Of a stretch of DNA of 43,424 nt, positions 27,570 through 37,131 are shown in pieces. Within the stretch, counting starts at the first letter, position 1, and each line of letters begins with the position of its first letter. The notes beneath the pieces were generated by a model, which was not told the origin of the DNA, searched no databases, and saw only the letters and a program-made list of their open reading frames with translations. This DNA comes from Gammaproteobacteria bacterium. GTDB lineage: Bacteria; Pseudomonadota; Gammaproteobacteria; Arenicellales; Poriferihabitantaceae. The stretch spans positions 1-43,424 of the forward strand of contig JAPOSW010000021.1 in NCBI GenBank assembly GCA_026709505.1. The letters are read 5' to 3'. The position numbers were made by a program, and so were the translations under genes.

Positions 27570-28925
27570 CTACATCCCGGCAGCGGTTATTTTATTCAGC
27601 AAGATGGAACCGGTCCGTATATTCCGGTTTTCCAGTACATCATTGCCGATTGCCTGAATCCCCATAAAAATATCGTTCAGATTGCTCGCAATGGTGAATT
27701 CCTTGATGGGGTGCTGGACCTGGCCGCCCTCGACCCAGTATCCGAATGCTCCTCTCGAATAATCACCGGTCACCATATTGATGCCGAATCCGCTCAATTC
27801 GGTTACCAGGATACCTCGATCCATGGTCTCCAGTAATCCTTCAAGTCCGTAATCAACCGTACTGCTGACCATCAGGTTATGTACCCCTCCCGCATTTCCG
27901 GTTGTATTCTTGCCAAGTTTGCGGGCGGTATAACTGTCCAGAACAAAACTCGTTAACACGCCCTCATCTATGATGGTGTTGTTGCTGGTAGCTACTCCTT
28001 CACCATCATAATTGGCACTGCCTATTCCACGGGGCAAATGAGGATGTTCCTGAACGTGCATGAACTCGGGAAAAATACGCTGGCCCAGGCGATCATGCAG
28101 AAAGCTGGATTTCTTGAACAGTCCCGCACCCTGAATGGCTGATATCAGATGCGAAACCAGGGTCTGGGCAATCGGGGCCTCGAACACCACCGGATATTCC
28201 CCCGTAGGCAACTTGCGTGCTCCAATCCGGTTCACGGTTCTTTCTGCAGCTTTTCTGCCAACTGCTTCAGGTTCGGTCAACTCATCCGGTACACGTCTTG
28301 AGTCATACCAGTAGTCCCTTTGCATTTCGTCCCCTGTGCCCGAGATCACGCAACAACTGATACCGTGTCGAGAACTTTTCGTAACTCCACAAAATCCATG
28401 GCTATTGGCGTAAACGGATATGCCATCGAAGCAATTCAGGGCCCCGCCTTCGGTATTGGTAATTCGCCTATCGAACTCAAGTGCCGCATTTTCACAGCGT
28501 CTAGCCACCTCAATCGAGTCATCAAGAGTCCTGTTCCATGGATGATGCAAATCAAGATCCAGAAATTCCGTGGCCATGAATTCAGGTTCAGCCAGTCCGT
28601 TGTATTCATCCTTTTCCGTATAGCGTGCAATATTGCAGGCACTTTGCACACTGGCTTGAATTTCCTTCTCGGTAAAATCGGAACTTGACGTGTTTCCGCT
28701 ACATCCATCTATGAACACCCGTATCTCCATGCCCTTGTTGCGATGGTGCTCGATGGTCTCAAGATCTCCCTCGCGAACCGAGACCGACAGCCCCTGTCCC
28801 TGAGATACCGAAACATCGGCCATGGAAGCTCCTGAATTTCGTGCACACTCGAGGGCTTGAGCTGCAACGTCAATCAGCTTCTGCTCGACTTCATCAAGCG
28901 GGGCTTGCTCTGTCCCGGAGGTCAT
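27570..28925 (-). CDS. pmbA: metalloprotease subunit PmbA (TldE)
   Basis: The 451-aa protein of the TldD/PmbA family lacks the zinc-binding HExxxH of its partner, as expected for TldE. Signatures include GLSVSVREGDLETIEHHRNK, FEAPIAQTLVSHLISAIQGA and the C-terminal GASGYWVEGG-like GAFGYWVEGGQVQHPIKEFT. With TldD it forms a heterodimeric protease that degrades unfolded peptides and, in E. coli, matures microcin B17 and degrades the antitoxin CcdA. The start overlaps the tldD stop (ATGA), so the partners are made together. Confidence 0.94.
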   Translation of the reverse strand: MTSGTEQAPLDEVEQKLIDVAAQALECARNSGASMADVSVSQGQGLSVSVREGDLETIEHHRNKGMEIRVFIDGCSGNTSSSDFTEKEIQASVQSACNIARYTEKDEYNGLAEPEFMATEFLDLDLHHPWNRTLDDSIEVARRCENAALEFDRRITNTEGGALNCFDGISVYANSHGFCGVTKSSRHGISCCVISGTGDEMQRDYWYDSRRVPDELTEPEAVGRKAAERTVNRIGARKLPTGEYPVVFEAPIAQTLVSHLISAIQGAGLFKKSSFLHDRLGQRIFPEFMHVQEHPHLPRGIGSANYDGEGVATSNNTIIDEGVLTSFVLDSYTARKLGKNTTGNAGGVHNLMVSSTVDYGLEGLLETMDRGILVTELSGFGINMVTGDYSRGAFGYWVEGGQVQHPIKEFTIASNLNDIFMGIQAIGNDVLENRNIRTGSILLNKITAAGM

Positions 28926-30370
28926 ACCGAAGCGCCTCCAACCGTCAAACCGTCAATTCGCATGGTGGGCTGGCCAACGCCAACCGGAACACTCTGCCCG
29001 TCTTTTCCGCAAACGCCAACACCCGTATCCAAAGCCATGTCATTGCCCAGCATGCTCACACGAGTCAGAACGTCAGGACCATTCCCAATCAGGGTCATTC
29101 CCTTGATTGGATAGGTTTTCTTTCCATTCTCGATCATGTAGGCCTCGGATGCCGAAAACACAAACTGTCCAGATGTAATATCAACCTGCCCGCCATTGAA
29201 ATTTATGGCATATACCCCCTTGTCCACTGATGCCAGGATCTCTTCTGGATCGTGTTTGCCCGACAGCATGTAGGTATTGGTCATTCTTGGCATCGGCAGA
29301 TGGGAAAAGGATTCACGGCGTCCATTGCCGGTCGGCTGCATTTTCATGAGCCGTGCATTCAGCCGATCCTGCATATACCCTTTCAGAATTCCATTTTCGA
29401 TAAGAACGGTATTCTGGGTCGGAATGCCTTCATCATCGACGGACAGGGAACCGCGACGATCAGCGATCGTTCCATCGTCGACCACCGTACACAAGTCAGA
29501 GGCGACCTTTTCGCCTATCCGGCCAGAATAGGCCGAGGTCTTTTTGCGATTGAAATCACCTTCCAGCCCATGGCCAATCGCTTCATGCAGGAGAATTCCA
29601 GGCCATCCGGAACCCAGCACAACCGTCATTTCGCCAGCGGGCGCCTCCTTGCACTCCAGGTTGACCAGAGCCTGGCGGACTGCATCACGGGCGTATTCCA
29701 TTGCCCGGCCGTTCTCCAGAAAGTACTCGTAGCCAAAGCGCCCGCCACCACCGTAGCTGCCTCTTTCCCTGCGGCCTGCTCGCTCGGCAATCACCGAGAC
29801 ATTCATTCTGACCAGGGGGCGGATGTCGGTGGCGATCGAACCGTCGGAACTGACGATCAGGATCACATCATGGGAACCGGACAGGCTCACCGTGACCTGG
29901 GTTATTGCCGGATCCATTTTGCGAGCCGCCTCTTCAACGTCCTTGACTAGGGATACCTTCTCGTCATCCCTGAGGCTCGAAATCGGATCCTCAGGCTGAT
30001 ACAGGGGCGTAATTCCAACGTTGCGGCCCTGAACCCTGATGGCACGTTCCGAAGAACCTGAACCGGCAATCGCCCTGGCTACTTTTCCTGCCTGGGTGAG
30101 CGCGGAGAGTTCAATTTCATCGGAATAGGCAAATCCGGTTTTAGGGCCGCTGTTTGCACGCACCCCAACACCTTGCTCAATGGAAAAATCACCCGATTTA
30201 ACCACTCCCTCATCCATGACCCACGATTCCTGCCGGGTATATTGAAAATAGAGGTCGGCATAATCGATACCGGGGCCCATGATGGTTGAGAGCGTTGCCA
30301 ATACTGACCGCTCATCAAGCCCGCCCGGTGCGAGTAGCCGTTCGGTTGCGGATTGCATCGCATCTGACAT
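28922..30370 (-). CDS. tldD: metalloprotease TldD
   Basis: The 482-aa catalytic partner of PmbA has the zinc-binding HEAIGH at residues 262-267 within WPGILLHEAIGHGLEGDFNR. The conserved SAYSGRIGEKVASDLCTVVD and GESFSHLPMPRMTNTYML-type segments (GRRESFSHLPMPRMTNTYML) and the C-terminal GVCGKDGQSVPVGVGQPTMR are also present. The pair cleaves extended peptides threaded into an inner chamber. It is cytoplasmic, of usual length (E. coli 481 aa), and is transcribed together with pmbA. Confidence 0.95.
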   Translation of the reverse strand: MSDAMQSATERLLAPGGLDERSVLATLSTIMGPGIDYADLYFQYTRQESWVMDEGVVKSGDFSIEQGVGVRANSGPKTGFAYSDEIELSALTQAGKVARAIAGSGSSERAIRVQGRNVGITPLYQPEDPISSLRDDEKVSLVKDVEEAARKMDPAITQVTVSLSGSHDVILIVSSDGSIATDIRPLVRMNVSVIAERAGRRERGSYGGGGRFGYEYFLENGRAMEYARDAVRQALVNLECKEAPAGEMTVVLGSGWPGILLHEAIGHGLEGDFNRKKTSAYSGRIGEKVASDLCTVVDDGTIADRRGSLSVDDEGIPTQNTVLIENGILKGYMQDRLNARLMKMQPTGNGRRESFSHLPMPRMTNTYMLSGKHDPEEILASVDKGVYAINFNGGQVDITSGQFVFSASEAYMIENGKKTYPIKGMTLIGNGPDVLTRVSMLGNDMALDTGVGVCGKDGQSVPVGVGQPTMRIDGLTVGGASV

Positions 30371-30813
30371 GTCTGCTTCTCTTCTGGTTGTCGGTTATTA
30401 GTAATTCGGGAATGCAATCCCGCAAATCATCAAACAATAGATGAATAAAAAAACCTTTTATTATCAATTTACTAAATTAAATACAGTCCATCTATTACCC
30501 ATCGAGGCAAAGACTGCATAACTCTGGAAACCACAAGGTTGACCCTGACTCTACCCTATCATGTCAATATCGACATAACAGGGTTTACATTGACAATGCG
30601 ACCCATAAATCAGCAAAAAGCAGTTTCCGTTTCACGCAAGCTTTTGCGGTGAAGTAATTGGGAATTATATAGTGCCTGACAGAAAACCCCTGTTTTTCGC
30701 CGACGGCAGGAAAATTTTACTCGTAAATGGTCTCAGGATGGGGCCATTTCGTCTGTAAATTCATGATTTGTGCGATGCGCAATATGAATACTGTGCCAGG
30801 AAGACGGGGTTTT
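30371..30813. other. intergenic region between tldD and the transposase pseudogene
   Basis: About 440 AT-rich bases without a supported coding frame. The tldD promoter should lie in the first part. The last 100 bases or so probably belong to the left end of the insertion sequence, but I could not find a convincing terminal inverted repeat matching the right side. Confidence 0.4.
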
Positions 30814-32187
30814 TCAAAAATAAAAGCCTTCCAGACATGGCTCTCCAGTCCCAGCCATCCGGGAGGCCAAACGGATTTCAATTAGCGCCGCCAAGCGGCG
30901 AGGCGCAGGTTGCTTCTTCTGCTTCCGGCGAAGCAGCAGGCCAATCCGGTGAATATTCAGGGCGAGTACCGACAAGGCTGCGGTGCGGGCAAAACCCTCC
31001 GCACCATGGGTACGAACCCGGTCCAGACCTCGCTGTTCCAGATTGTGAATGGCCGATTCAACCGCAGGGTGCTGGCGACGCTGAGCCACCAATGCCTCTT
31101 CGCTCTCACGCTGCCGGCCAGCCTGAATGCTATCCCCTTTCTCAGGCAATCCATTGCAGTCCAGCAGCTCATCAGGACGACGACGGCTGGTGACACTGTG
31201 AAAACCCCGATCAAGACTCACGCCACGCAGTTGTAGACAGTACTGTTGTGTCGCTTCGACCATCGGCACCGCATAGTCTACATCCGTACCTTGCCACATC
31301 ATCTCATGATGCAGGATAAAACCATGCTGGTCCTCCAGGATACACACCGGAACACCGAACTCGACTGGCGTTCCGGCCTTGCCCTTCGATATCCAGCGGG
31401 CGTGAGGCTGGCAGATCGAAAACACCTTCTCTGACTGCGGGATATTCTCGCCCTTGAGCAAGCGACGGTCAACCAAATCCACATGCAGCCGAGCATGGTA
31501 CAAATAATCATCAATCGCTGAAACACATTTCGGACGATCGAATTCCCCAGCCAGAATACGGAGCATTGACTCTGCACGCTCGATTAATTCCTGACGCCGG
31601 TTCAGACAGGCTTCGGCCTGATCCGGCTTCGCCTGCGAGGTCTTGCGTACTCGATTGAACAGCTGCCTGACCGACCGGGTCAGGCGATCCGACTGGCACC
31701 AGCCCTTCAAATCATGGGCCTTGGCCGCCTTCGCTGTCTCGCGAATCAGGCAGCGAGTCGCATCCCACAGCAGACTGACGTCGGCTGCGCAATGCACACC
31801 GGTTTCAACCACAAAGGAATCACAGCGCCCGGGCAAGGGCACGCCAGGCTTTTTTCCAGCCGCCTTGTGACCACTCCCTGCCACCAGACGATTGACCTCA
31901 GACAACAGTTCCGGAGTCAGTAGCTCTACATTGTCGATTACCGTCTGAAGCCGATACTGGTCATGGTTCGAGATACTGGAATGTTCCAAAAACATGCGCA
32001 CTGTCTCGTGTTCATTGATTAACTCATGCAGCAGGGCAAGCAAGGCCTTGCGTGTATCCGGATCCCGATACAGATGTTGAAGCCCCATTAGCAAAGCCGG
32101 GATGTCATCTCGTGATTTCGGATTCAGTTCGATGTCTTCGATCTAGGCTTCACCGACTTCCATCTGTACATGTTGTACTGTTCTCAT
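30814..32187 (-). pseudogene. ISNCY-like transposase gene with premature stop
   Basis: The frame from the ATG at 32187 reads MRTVQHVQMEVGEA, meets a TAG at 32145-32143, and continues IEDIELNPKSRDDIPALLMG and on for 426 more residues to 30814. 'SRDDIPALLxGLQ' near the N-terminus and the middle KAGTPVEFGVPVCILEDQHG fit transposases of the unclassified ISNCY (IS1202-like) group with a DDE-type catalytic core. The stop removes the normal start; only a weak TTG at 32094 or the ATG at 32088 could restart translation, so activity is doubtful. The lone change could be a real nonsense mutation or, less likely, a read error. It sits alone between tldD and another pseudogene. Confidence 0.8.
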
Positions 32188-32208
32188 GGTTTTTGCTCAA
32201 AAACAGGC

Positions 32209-32287
32209 GAAGATTTGCAGACATGACCGAATTTGATGCAGTAATCAGGGTTATTGACTCGAAAATCACTCGATACTGCAAATCTTC
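32209..32287. repeat. 12-bp perfect inverted repeat beside the transposase pseudogene
   Basis: GAAGATTTGCAG (32209-32220) and its exact complement CTGCAAATCTTC (32276-32287) are separated by 55 bases, just upstream of the transposase gene. It may be part of the insertion sequence's right end, a transposase binding site, or an unrelated hairpin. Confidence 0.55.
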
Positions 32288-32365
32288 AGATTGTCATTAA
32301 GCAATTATAACATTTTTTATCAATGGGTTAGTTGTAGATTATGGGTTTTCTGGCAGGCACTATTT

Positions 32366-32788
32366 ATGGAAGTTTTTTGGGCTTTGGGCATTTCAGTAAC
32401 ACTGGTACTTGCTATCATTGGTTTTGCGTTCAAATTCGGAAAATGGTACGAGGAAGTCAATTCCGACTGATCTAGCTTCAAGGAATTCACGAATGAAGTC
32501 AGAACCAAGCTAGATAAGATTTTCGAACGTCTTCCACCACCCTCACCACTTGCCACAGACAGTCCGATACGTTTGACTGATTTCGGACAGCGCATATTCC
32601 AAGAAACGGGCGCAGATAAATGGGTGTATGGCGAGTCCGAAATGACTTTAGATAAAACTGAAGGAAAAGATCAGTTTGAGATTCAGGCCATCGCTTTTGA
32701 ACATGCCTTTAACTTTGATCCATCCCAAGAATTGCTTGCCAGAATGAGGGCTAGTGCTTTTGATAAAGGACTGAGCTGGAAGGGGTAG
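32366..32788 (+). pseudogene. membrane-anchored hypothetical protein gene with internal stop
   Basis: The ATG at 32366 opens MEVFWALGISVTLVLAIIGF, a membrane segment, then KFGKWYEEVNSD and a TGA at 32468-32470. The frame then resumes SSFKEFTNEVRTKLDKIFER, LPPPSPLATDSPIRLTDFGQ and ends at a TAG at 32786. The layout (N-terminal anchor, 'SFKEF...IFxRLPPP' coiled region, 'SPIRLTDFGxRI' motif) is one I know from small uncharacterised bacterial proteins, in which an Arg codon usually stands where the TGA is (CGA to TGA would do it). The intact gene would have encoded 140 residues. Function unknown. Confidence 0.72.
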
Positions 32789-32931
32789 GGCGGGTTCTTG
32801 GCGTTGTGCGATGCGATCGCATTCTCAGTGAGCGTGGTCTCCTGCCTTCATCAACACGACCTCCAGCCGTCATGACTTAATCACCAGGATAGAAATGAAG
32901 ACTGAGGGTTATTTCTACCCATTTCTAAGAG

Positions 32932-34308
32932 TCAAGCCACCGAGATCGATTCAAGCAAATCATGTTGCGTGATGATACGCGGCAACCCCTGCCTATCCCG
33001 CACCATCACCGCCTGACAATCACGATTGATCATCGAGGACAGCACATCCAGAGTCGTATCCGCTGGCACAAACTGGAATGGCGGTTCCATGACTTTCTGG
33101 ACTGCAATATCCCGAATTGTCGGATCATCAATCAAATTCGACAACAGACCCGTATCGCTAAGACTGCCTACAAATTCATCATTGGCAGTCACCGGTAACT
33201 GGGAAATATTTACAGAAGTCATCAAACTCAGAGCCTCCGCTACCGTTGACTCTTGCGATATCGTGGTCAGTGCATGCTCTCCACTTTGCTTTGAAATGAT
33301 TGTGGCAGCAGTCGAATATTCCCGATTTTCAAGAAAACCGTGATCCCTCATCCAGTCATCGTTGTAGACCTTGGCCAGATAACGGGTACCGTGATCCGGC
33401 AAAATGATGACCATCACGTCATCATCCTTCAAATGTTCTTTTGCCCACTCCAGTGCTCCCCAAACTGCGGAACCGCATGACCATCCAACAAACATCCCCT
33501 CCTCTCTGGACAACCTTCGGGTCATGATTGCCGCATCCTTGTCGGTGACTTTGACAAAATGATCTATCAGTGAAAAATCAACGTTTGCTGGCAGAATATC
33601 CTCGCCAATCCCTTCAGTAAGATATGGATAGACCTCCTTCTCGTCGAACACTCCGGTTTCCTTGTATTTCTTGAAAACCGAGCCGTAAGTATCAACACCA
33701 ACCGTCACCACATCCGGGTTTTGCTCCTTCAGGTATCGGGCCACTCCACACATCGAGCCTCCAGTGCCCACGCCTGCCACATAGTGTGTGATTTTTCCTT
33801 CGGTATCCCGCCATATTTCAGGGCCGGTGGTTTCATAGTGGGCAACCGTATTGGATAGATTGTTATACTGGTTCGGATAATAGGAATTCTCAGTCTCTTC
33901 GGTAATGCGCTGAGCCACCGAATAGTAGGAACGGGGATCGTCTGGCGCAACCGCAGTTGGACAGACAATAACCTCAGCCCCAACCGCTCGCAGGATGTCA
34001 ATTTTCTCCCGGGACTGCTTGTCGGCCAATGTGAACACACACCGATAGCCTTTCGCAATTGCAGCGAGAGCTAATCCCATGCCGGTATTTCCAGAGGTTC
34101 CCTCAACGATGGTCCCTCCCGGCTTAAGGTCACCTCTAGCCTCGGCATCCTCAATCATCTTGATGGCCATCCGGTCCTTCATCGAGTTGCCGGGGTTGAA
34201 ATACTCTACCTTACCCAATATGGTACCCAGAACTCCGCGGTTAACGGAATTCAGCTTAACCAAAGGGGTATTACCAATGGTATCGATCATGGATTGGTAA
34301 TAGTTCAT
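32932..34308 (-). CDS. cystathionine beta-synthase
   Basis: With the ATG at 34308 (MNYYQSMIDTIGNTPLVKLN) the product is 458 aa. The PLP lysine is K44 in FNPGNSMKDRMAIKM; the substrate loop EGTSGNTGMGLALAAIAKGY and the phosphate-binding VGTGGSMCGVARYL follow. The C-terminal 120 residues form a pair of CBS domains (STVAEALSLMTSVNISQLPV and TLDVLSSMINRDCQAVMVRD), the arrangement of true cystathionine beta-synthase rather than plain cysteine synthase. It should condense serine with homocysteine in transsulphuration. No cystathionine lyase gene is adjacent. Confidence 0.9.
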   Translation of the reverse strand: MNYYQSMIDTIGNTPLVKLNSVNRGVLGTILGKVEYFNPGNSMKDRMAIKMIEDAEARGDLKPGGTIVEGTSGNTGMGLALAAIAKGYRCVFTLADKQSREKIDILRAVGAEVIVCPTAVAPDDPRSYYSVAQRITEETENSYYPNQYNNLSNTVAHYETTGPEIWRDTEGKITHYVAGVGTGGSMCGVARYLKEQNPDVVTVGVDTYGSVFKKYKETGVFDEKEVYPYLTEGIGEDILPANVDFSLIDHFVKVTDKDAAIMTRRLSREEGMFVGWSCGSAVWGALEWAKEHLKDDDVMVIILPDHGTRYLAKVYNDDWMRDHGFLENREYSTAATIISKQSGEHALTTISQESTVAEALSLMTSVNISQLPVTANDEFVGSLSDTGLLSNLIDDPTIRDIAVQKVMEPPFQFVPADTTLDVLSSMINRDCQAVMVRDRQGLPRIITQHDLLESISVA

Positions 34309-34711
34309 GGGTATTATAGGTCTGGCTTTACGAACATATTGGGCACCAAGGTGCCACAAATGATGATTACTTGCTCCGCTAATAACATGTAACTAGTGGC
34401 TACTAATGAATTATTGGCTTGATTGTTTCTAATGGTTATTTTATACGTTTTCCATCAGAATTTTATTGCGCTACCTTATGCAAATGGGTTTGCGGGCATA
34501 CTAATGAGCAAATAGTATTCCGATTTTCATGACTATGGGGGAACCACTTGGTAAATCGCTGATCCGGGATTTAGGGACAAATGGCTTCGTGGTCAGATAC
34601 TGCTTGCATCTGCAAATTCAACAATGCAACGCCAATTCCGTGATTAAGCACCTTGAGAAATCGCTACATAGCCGCTATTGTATAGATATTAAATCAGCCC
34701 GGAGTGATTGT
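34309..34711. promoter_or_regulatory. divergent intergenic region upstream of cystathionine beta-synthase
   Basis: About 400 AT-rich bases between divergent genes. A short perfect hairpin, GGCACC-AA-GGTGCC, lies near 34346-34362 close to the cystathionine beta-synthase start. No T run follows it, so an operator is as likely as a terminator. A long upstream open frame from 34529 has no protein-like features and is not called. Confidence 0.35.
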
Positions 34712-35182
34712 ATGCAGTGGATTCTTTTGGTCATCATTGTCGCTGGCTTGCTGTATCTGTCCAGGTTCTACCCAAAAACCGGATTCAGCATCTTGGGCGT
34801 GCTGGTTCTTGGCGCCATTTTTATCATCATCACCTCCAGCGAACGTGGTGAAAATGCACGAGCAAAACTGCCAACTGATGACATTATCATCGAAAACCCG
34901 GTTATGACACCAGGATACCGGGAGGGCTACACCTTGAGCGCTCGACTGATCAATCAAAATGACTCTTCCACATTAAGGGATTCTGCAATCAGCATTACCA
35001 TGTTTGACTGTCTCACCAGCGACCGAAGCAGCTGCACTGTCATTGGACAGGAAGAGGAACGTATCAATTTGGTCATCCCGCCAGGCCAGTCGAGAGATTT
35101 GTCAAGATATGTATCTTTTGAAGCGGTCTCTCCTAAAGGAAACATCGAATGGGAGTTCAAGGTTACGCAAACCCGTAGCTAG
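34712..35182 (+). CDS. small membrane protein of unknown function
   Basis: With the ATG at 34712 (GGAG 7 bases upstream) the product is 156 aa. Two hydrophobic segments open it: QWILLVIIVAGLLYLSRFY and FSILGVLVLGAIFIIITSSE. A soluble domain of about 110 residues follows with alternating strands (YTLSARLINQNDSSTLRDSA, ISITMFDCL) and one Cys pair (C in MFDCL and C in RSSCTV). I do not recognise the family; the fold pattern suggests a beta-sandwich outside the cytoplasm. It stands alone, 258 bases before nadD. Confidence 0.65.
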   Translation: MQWILLVIIVAGLLYLSRFYPKTGFSILGVLVLGAIFIIITSSERGENARAKLPTDDIIIENPVMTPGYREGYTLSARLINQNDSSTLRDSAISITMFDCLTSDRSSCTVIGQEEERINLVIPPGQSRDLSRYVSFEAVSPKGNIEWEFKVTQTRS

Positions 35183-35440
35183 ATGCCCACAGTGCCGTTT
35201 CACTCGAACACCCTTTTCTCTGTCACGGTCTGTGGTTTCAGTGCGACTTGTTGAAGGCCATCGATACCAGAACTTGGTTTTCCCAACGATGGCCCGGTAT
35301 TCTTGAGAGATCTATGGGAAAAACCTGTCGTTCTCACACACTTGGAAGTGCACACAATCCCACTCGCATTATGACTCGGTCATATAAGAACGGTGAAATG
35401 GAATGAGCACCGCCATACTCGCGATTGAATTTTCGCGATC
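35183..35440. other. intergenic region upstream of nadD
   Basis: No convincing gene. A hairpin with 8-bp arms (GGCCATCG and CGATGGCC, about 35252-35293) is present without a T tail. A palindromic ATGAC-TCG-GTCAT lies at 35371-35383 upstream of nadD. Confidence 0.35.
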
Positions 35441-36088
35441 ATGAGTCATCCTTTATATGGCCTTTACGGTGGCACTTTCGATCCTGTACACAACGGCCAC
35501 CTTGAAACCATACTTTCCGTTCTGGATATCTGTCAACTAGAGGACGTGTGCTGGATTCCAACCGGGATTCCTGCTCACCGCTGTCTTCCTTTCGCCTCGG
35601 CGATGGATCGTTATCAGATGGTAAACTTGGCACTCAGGGATTATCCAAAATTACATGTCAGCAGTATCGAAATTGATCGGAAACAAACCTGTTTTACCTA
35701 TGACACCGTGGCAGAACTGAGCACTATCTACCCTAAGCGCGTGTTCTGTTTCATTCTTGGTCTGGATGCATTACTCGAGCTCGAATCATGGCATCGCTGG
35801 TCCGAACTGTTGTTAACCACACACCTCATTGTCATGGACCGGCCCGGATTGACCACACCAGACCCACTGCCAGAGTGGTGGCAACGAGCACTTGCTGATT
35901 CAATGGATGATCTTCGCCAATCTACAGCAGGGCGGATTTATTCTCCTGCGATCCTCCCATGTGCAATATCCTCTTCACAAGTTCGCGCTTGCCTCGCGAA
36001 GAATTCCGATATAGACCATCTTGTCCCGCAGGCCGTCCAGAAATACATAAACATCCACAAACTGTACCAATATGACCCAAAACACTGA
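35441..36088 (+). CDS. nadD: nicotinate-nucleotide adenylyltransferase
   Basis: The 215-aa enzyme of the nucleotidyltransferase alpha/beta phosphodiesterase fold has the ATP-binding GGTFDPVHNGHLE at about residues 10-22 and the ISSSQVRACL motif near the C-terminus. It joins nicotinate mononucleotide with ATP in NAD synthesis. Length is normal (E. coli 213 aa). The next gene, rsfS, starts inside its last codons (17-base overlap), as is common in this cluster. Confidence 0.93.
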   Translation: MSHPLYGLYGGTFDPVHNGHLETILSVLDICQLEDVCWIPTGIPAHRCLPFASAMDRYQMVNLALRDYPKLHVSSIEIDRKQTCFTYDTVAELSTIYPKRVFCFILGLDALLELESWHRWSELLLTTHLIVMDRPGLTTPDPLPEWWQRALADSMDDLRQSTAGRIYSPAILPCAISSSQVRACLAKNSDIDHLVPQAVQKYINIHKLYQYDPKH

Positions 36089-36482
36089 GCCATCAAAAAG
36101 GGCCCGTAACCAGCATGCAGACGTTCATACCATGACAGATGTGATTGTGTCTGCGCTTGAGGATGCCAAAGGCATCGAAATCGAGGTTCTCGATGTCCGC
36201 AAACTGACCGACATAACCGATTTCATGGTGATTGTGACCGGCAGTTCCGACCGACATGTCAAAACCTTGTCTGAACGTGTACTGGAATTCATGAACTCCC
36301 GAAACTTCAGTCCCATCGGCATCGAAGGCGAGGACTCGAAAAACTGGGTGCTGGTGGATTACGTAGACGTAATTGTTCATATCATGCGCGAGAGGACCCG
36401 CAAGCACTACGATCTCGAGGGGCTCTGGGATGATTCTCTCGGCGGTGAAGAATCACCGCTTCAGGAAACACGGGGCACATGA
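36072..36482 (+). CDS. rsfS: ribosomal silencing factor RsfS
   Basis: The 136-aa protein of the Iojap/RsfS family carries IEVLDVRKLTDITDFMVIVT, GSSDRHVKTLSERV and DYVDVIVHIMRERTRKHYDL ending in LEGLWDD. It binds L14 on the large subunit and blocks subunit joining when nutrients are short. The first ATG adds about 20 residues (MTQNTEPSKRARNQHADVHT) not typical of the family; an internal ATG at 36132 may be the true start, but neither has a clear ribosome binding site. Confidence 0.9.
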   Translation: MTQNTEPSKRARNQHADVHTMTDVIVSALEDAKGIEIEVLDVRKLTDITDFMVIVTGSSDRHVKTLSERVLEFMNSRNFSPIGIEGEDSKNWVLVDYVDVIVHIMRERTRKHYDLEGLWDDSLGGEESPLQETRGT

Positions 36483-36660
36483 AAAACAAGACATCGAACG
36501 ATCCAACAAGGCGCAATCGCCAAAAGAGTTGCTTAAAGCAGTGCCGTGTAAACCCCCTGATTCTCTCCAAGATATCCTGGGCCGACTTGTAGATAAGCAT
36601 GGAAAAATCCTGTAAAAATTACACGTCTGAACCCGTGTACTGAACCATGGCCTGTCCCGA

Positions 36661-37131
36661 GTGTTGAAAATTACCCTGCTTGCAGTCGGCGATCGAATGC
36701 CAACATGGATTGACCAGGGCTTTGTCGAGTACCAGAAAAGAATTGGTGGTCGTTTGCGTCTGGATCTCATCGAAATTCCAGCATTGCGCAGAGGAAAGAA
36801 CGCAGACATCCCGAGAATACAGCAGCAGGAAGAATCCAGACTCCTCGACTTAGTCCCAAAACCAGCCTGTCTCATCGCACTCGATAGGAGAGGCACTCAC
36901 TGGAAAACCGAGGAAGTTGCCTGCAATATGAAAAACTGGCTGGATCAGCGTGACCCGGTTTCCCTGGCAATCGGCGGACCGGAAGGATTCAGTGAACCGT
37001 TTCTTGGAATGTGCCGTGGAGTATGGTCGCTTTCAGAGCTGACATTCCCGCATGGTCTGGCCAGAGTTGTCGTTGCCGAACAACTGTATCGAGGCTACTC
37101 AATCTTGGAAGGCTTGCCATACCATCGATGA
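36661..37131 (+). CDS. rlmH: 23S rRNA (pseudouridine1915-N3)-methyltransferase RlmH
   Basis: The 156-aa SPOUT methyltransferase starts at a GTG (36661; a TTG directly follows) and reads LKITLLAVGDRMPTWIDQGF. It contains LIEIPALRRGKNADI and the AdoMet-binding knot SLAIGGPEGFSEPF and LSELTFPHGLARVVVAEQLY, ending in the family's YHR. It methylates the pseudouridine at 1915 in helix 69 of 23S rRNA. The stop overlaps the maf start (ATGA). It is 178 bases from rsfS; the gap contains no supported gene. Confidence 0.93.
   Translation: MLKITLLAVGDRMPTWIDQGFVEYQKRIGGRLRLDLIEIPALRRGKNADIPRIQQQEESRLLDLVPKPACLIALDRRGTHWKTEEVACNMKNWLDQRDPVSLAIGGPEGFSEPFLGMCRGVWSLSELTFPHGLARVVVAEQLYRGYSILEGLPYHR

Noticed and set aside
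30720-32330. Terminal inverted repeats of the ISNCY-like element
   Set aside because: Only weak partial matches (for example TCTGtAAAT against TCTGcAAAT) were found, so I could not fix the ends.
35252-35293. Hairpin GGCCATCG...CGATGGCC as a possible integron attC site
   Set aside because: It lacks the GTTRRRY/RYYYAAC core sites, and there is no integrase or cassette array.
36373-36660. Open frames between rsfS and rlmH, one ending KELLKAVPCKPPDSLQDILG
   Set aside because: Although protein-like in part, the frame begins inside rsfS with no ribosome binding site, and no family is recognised.
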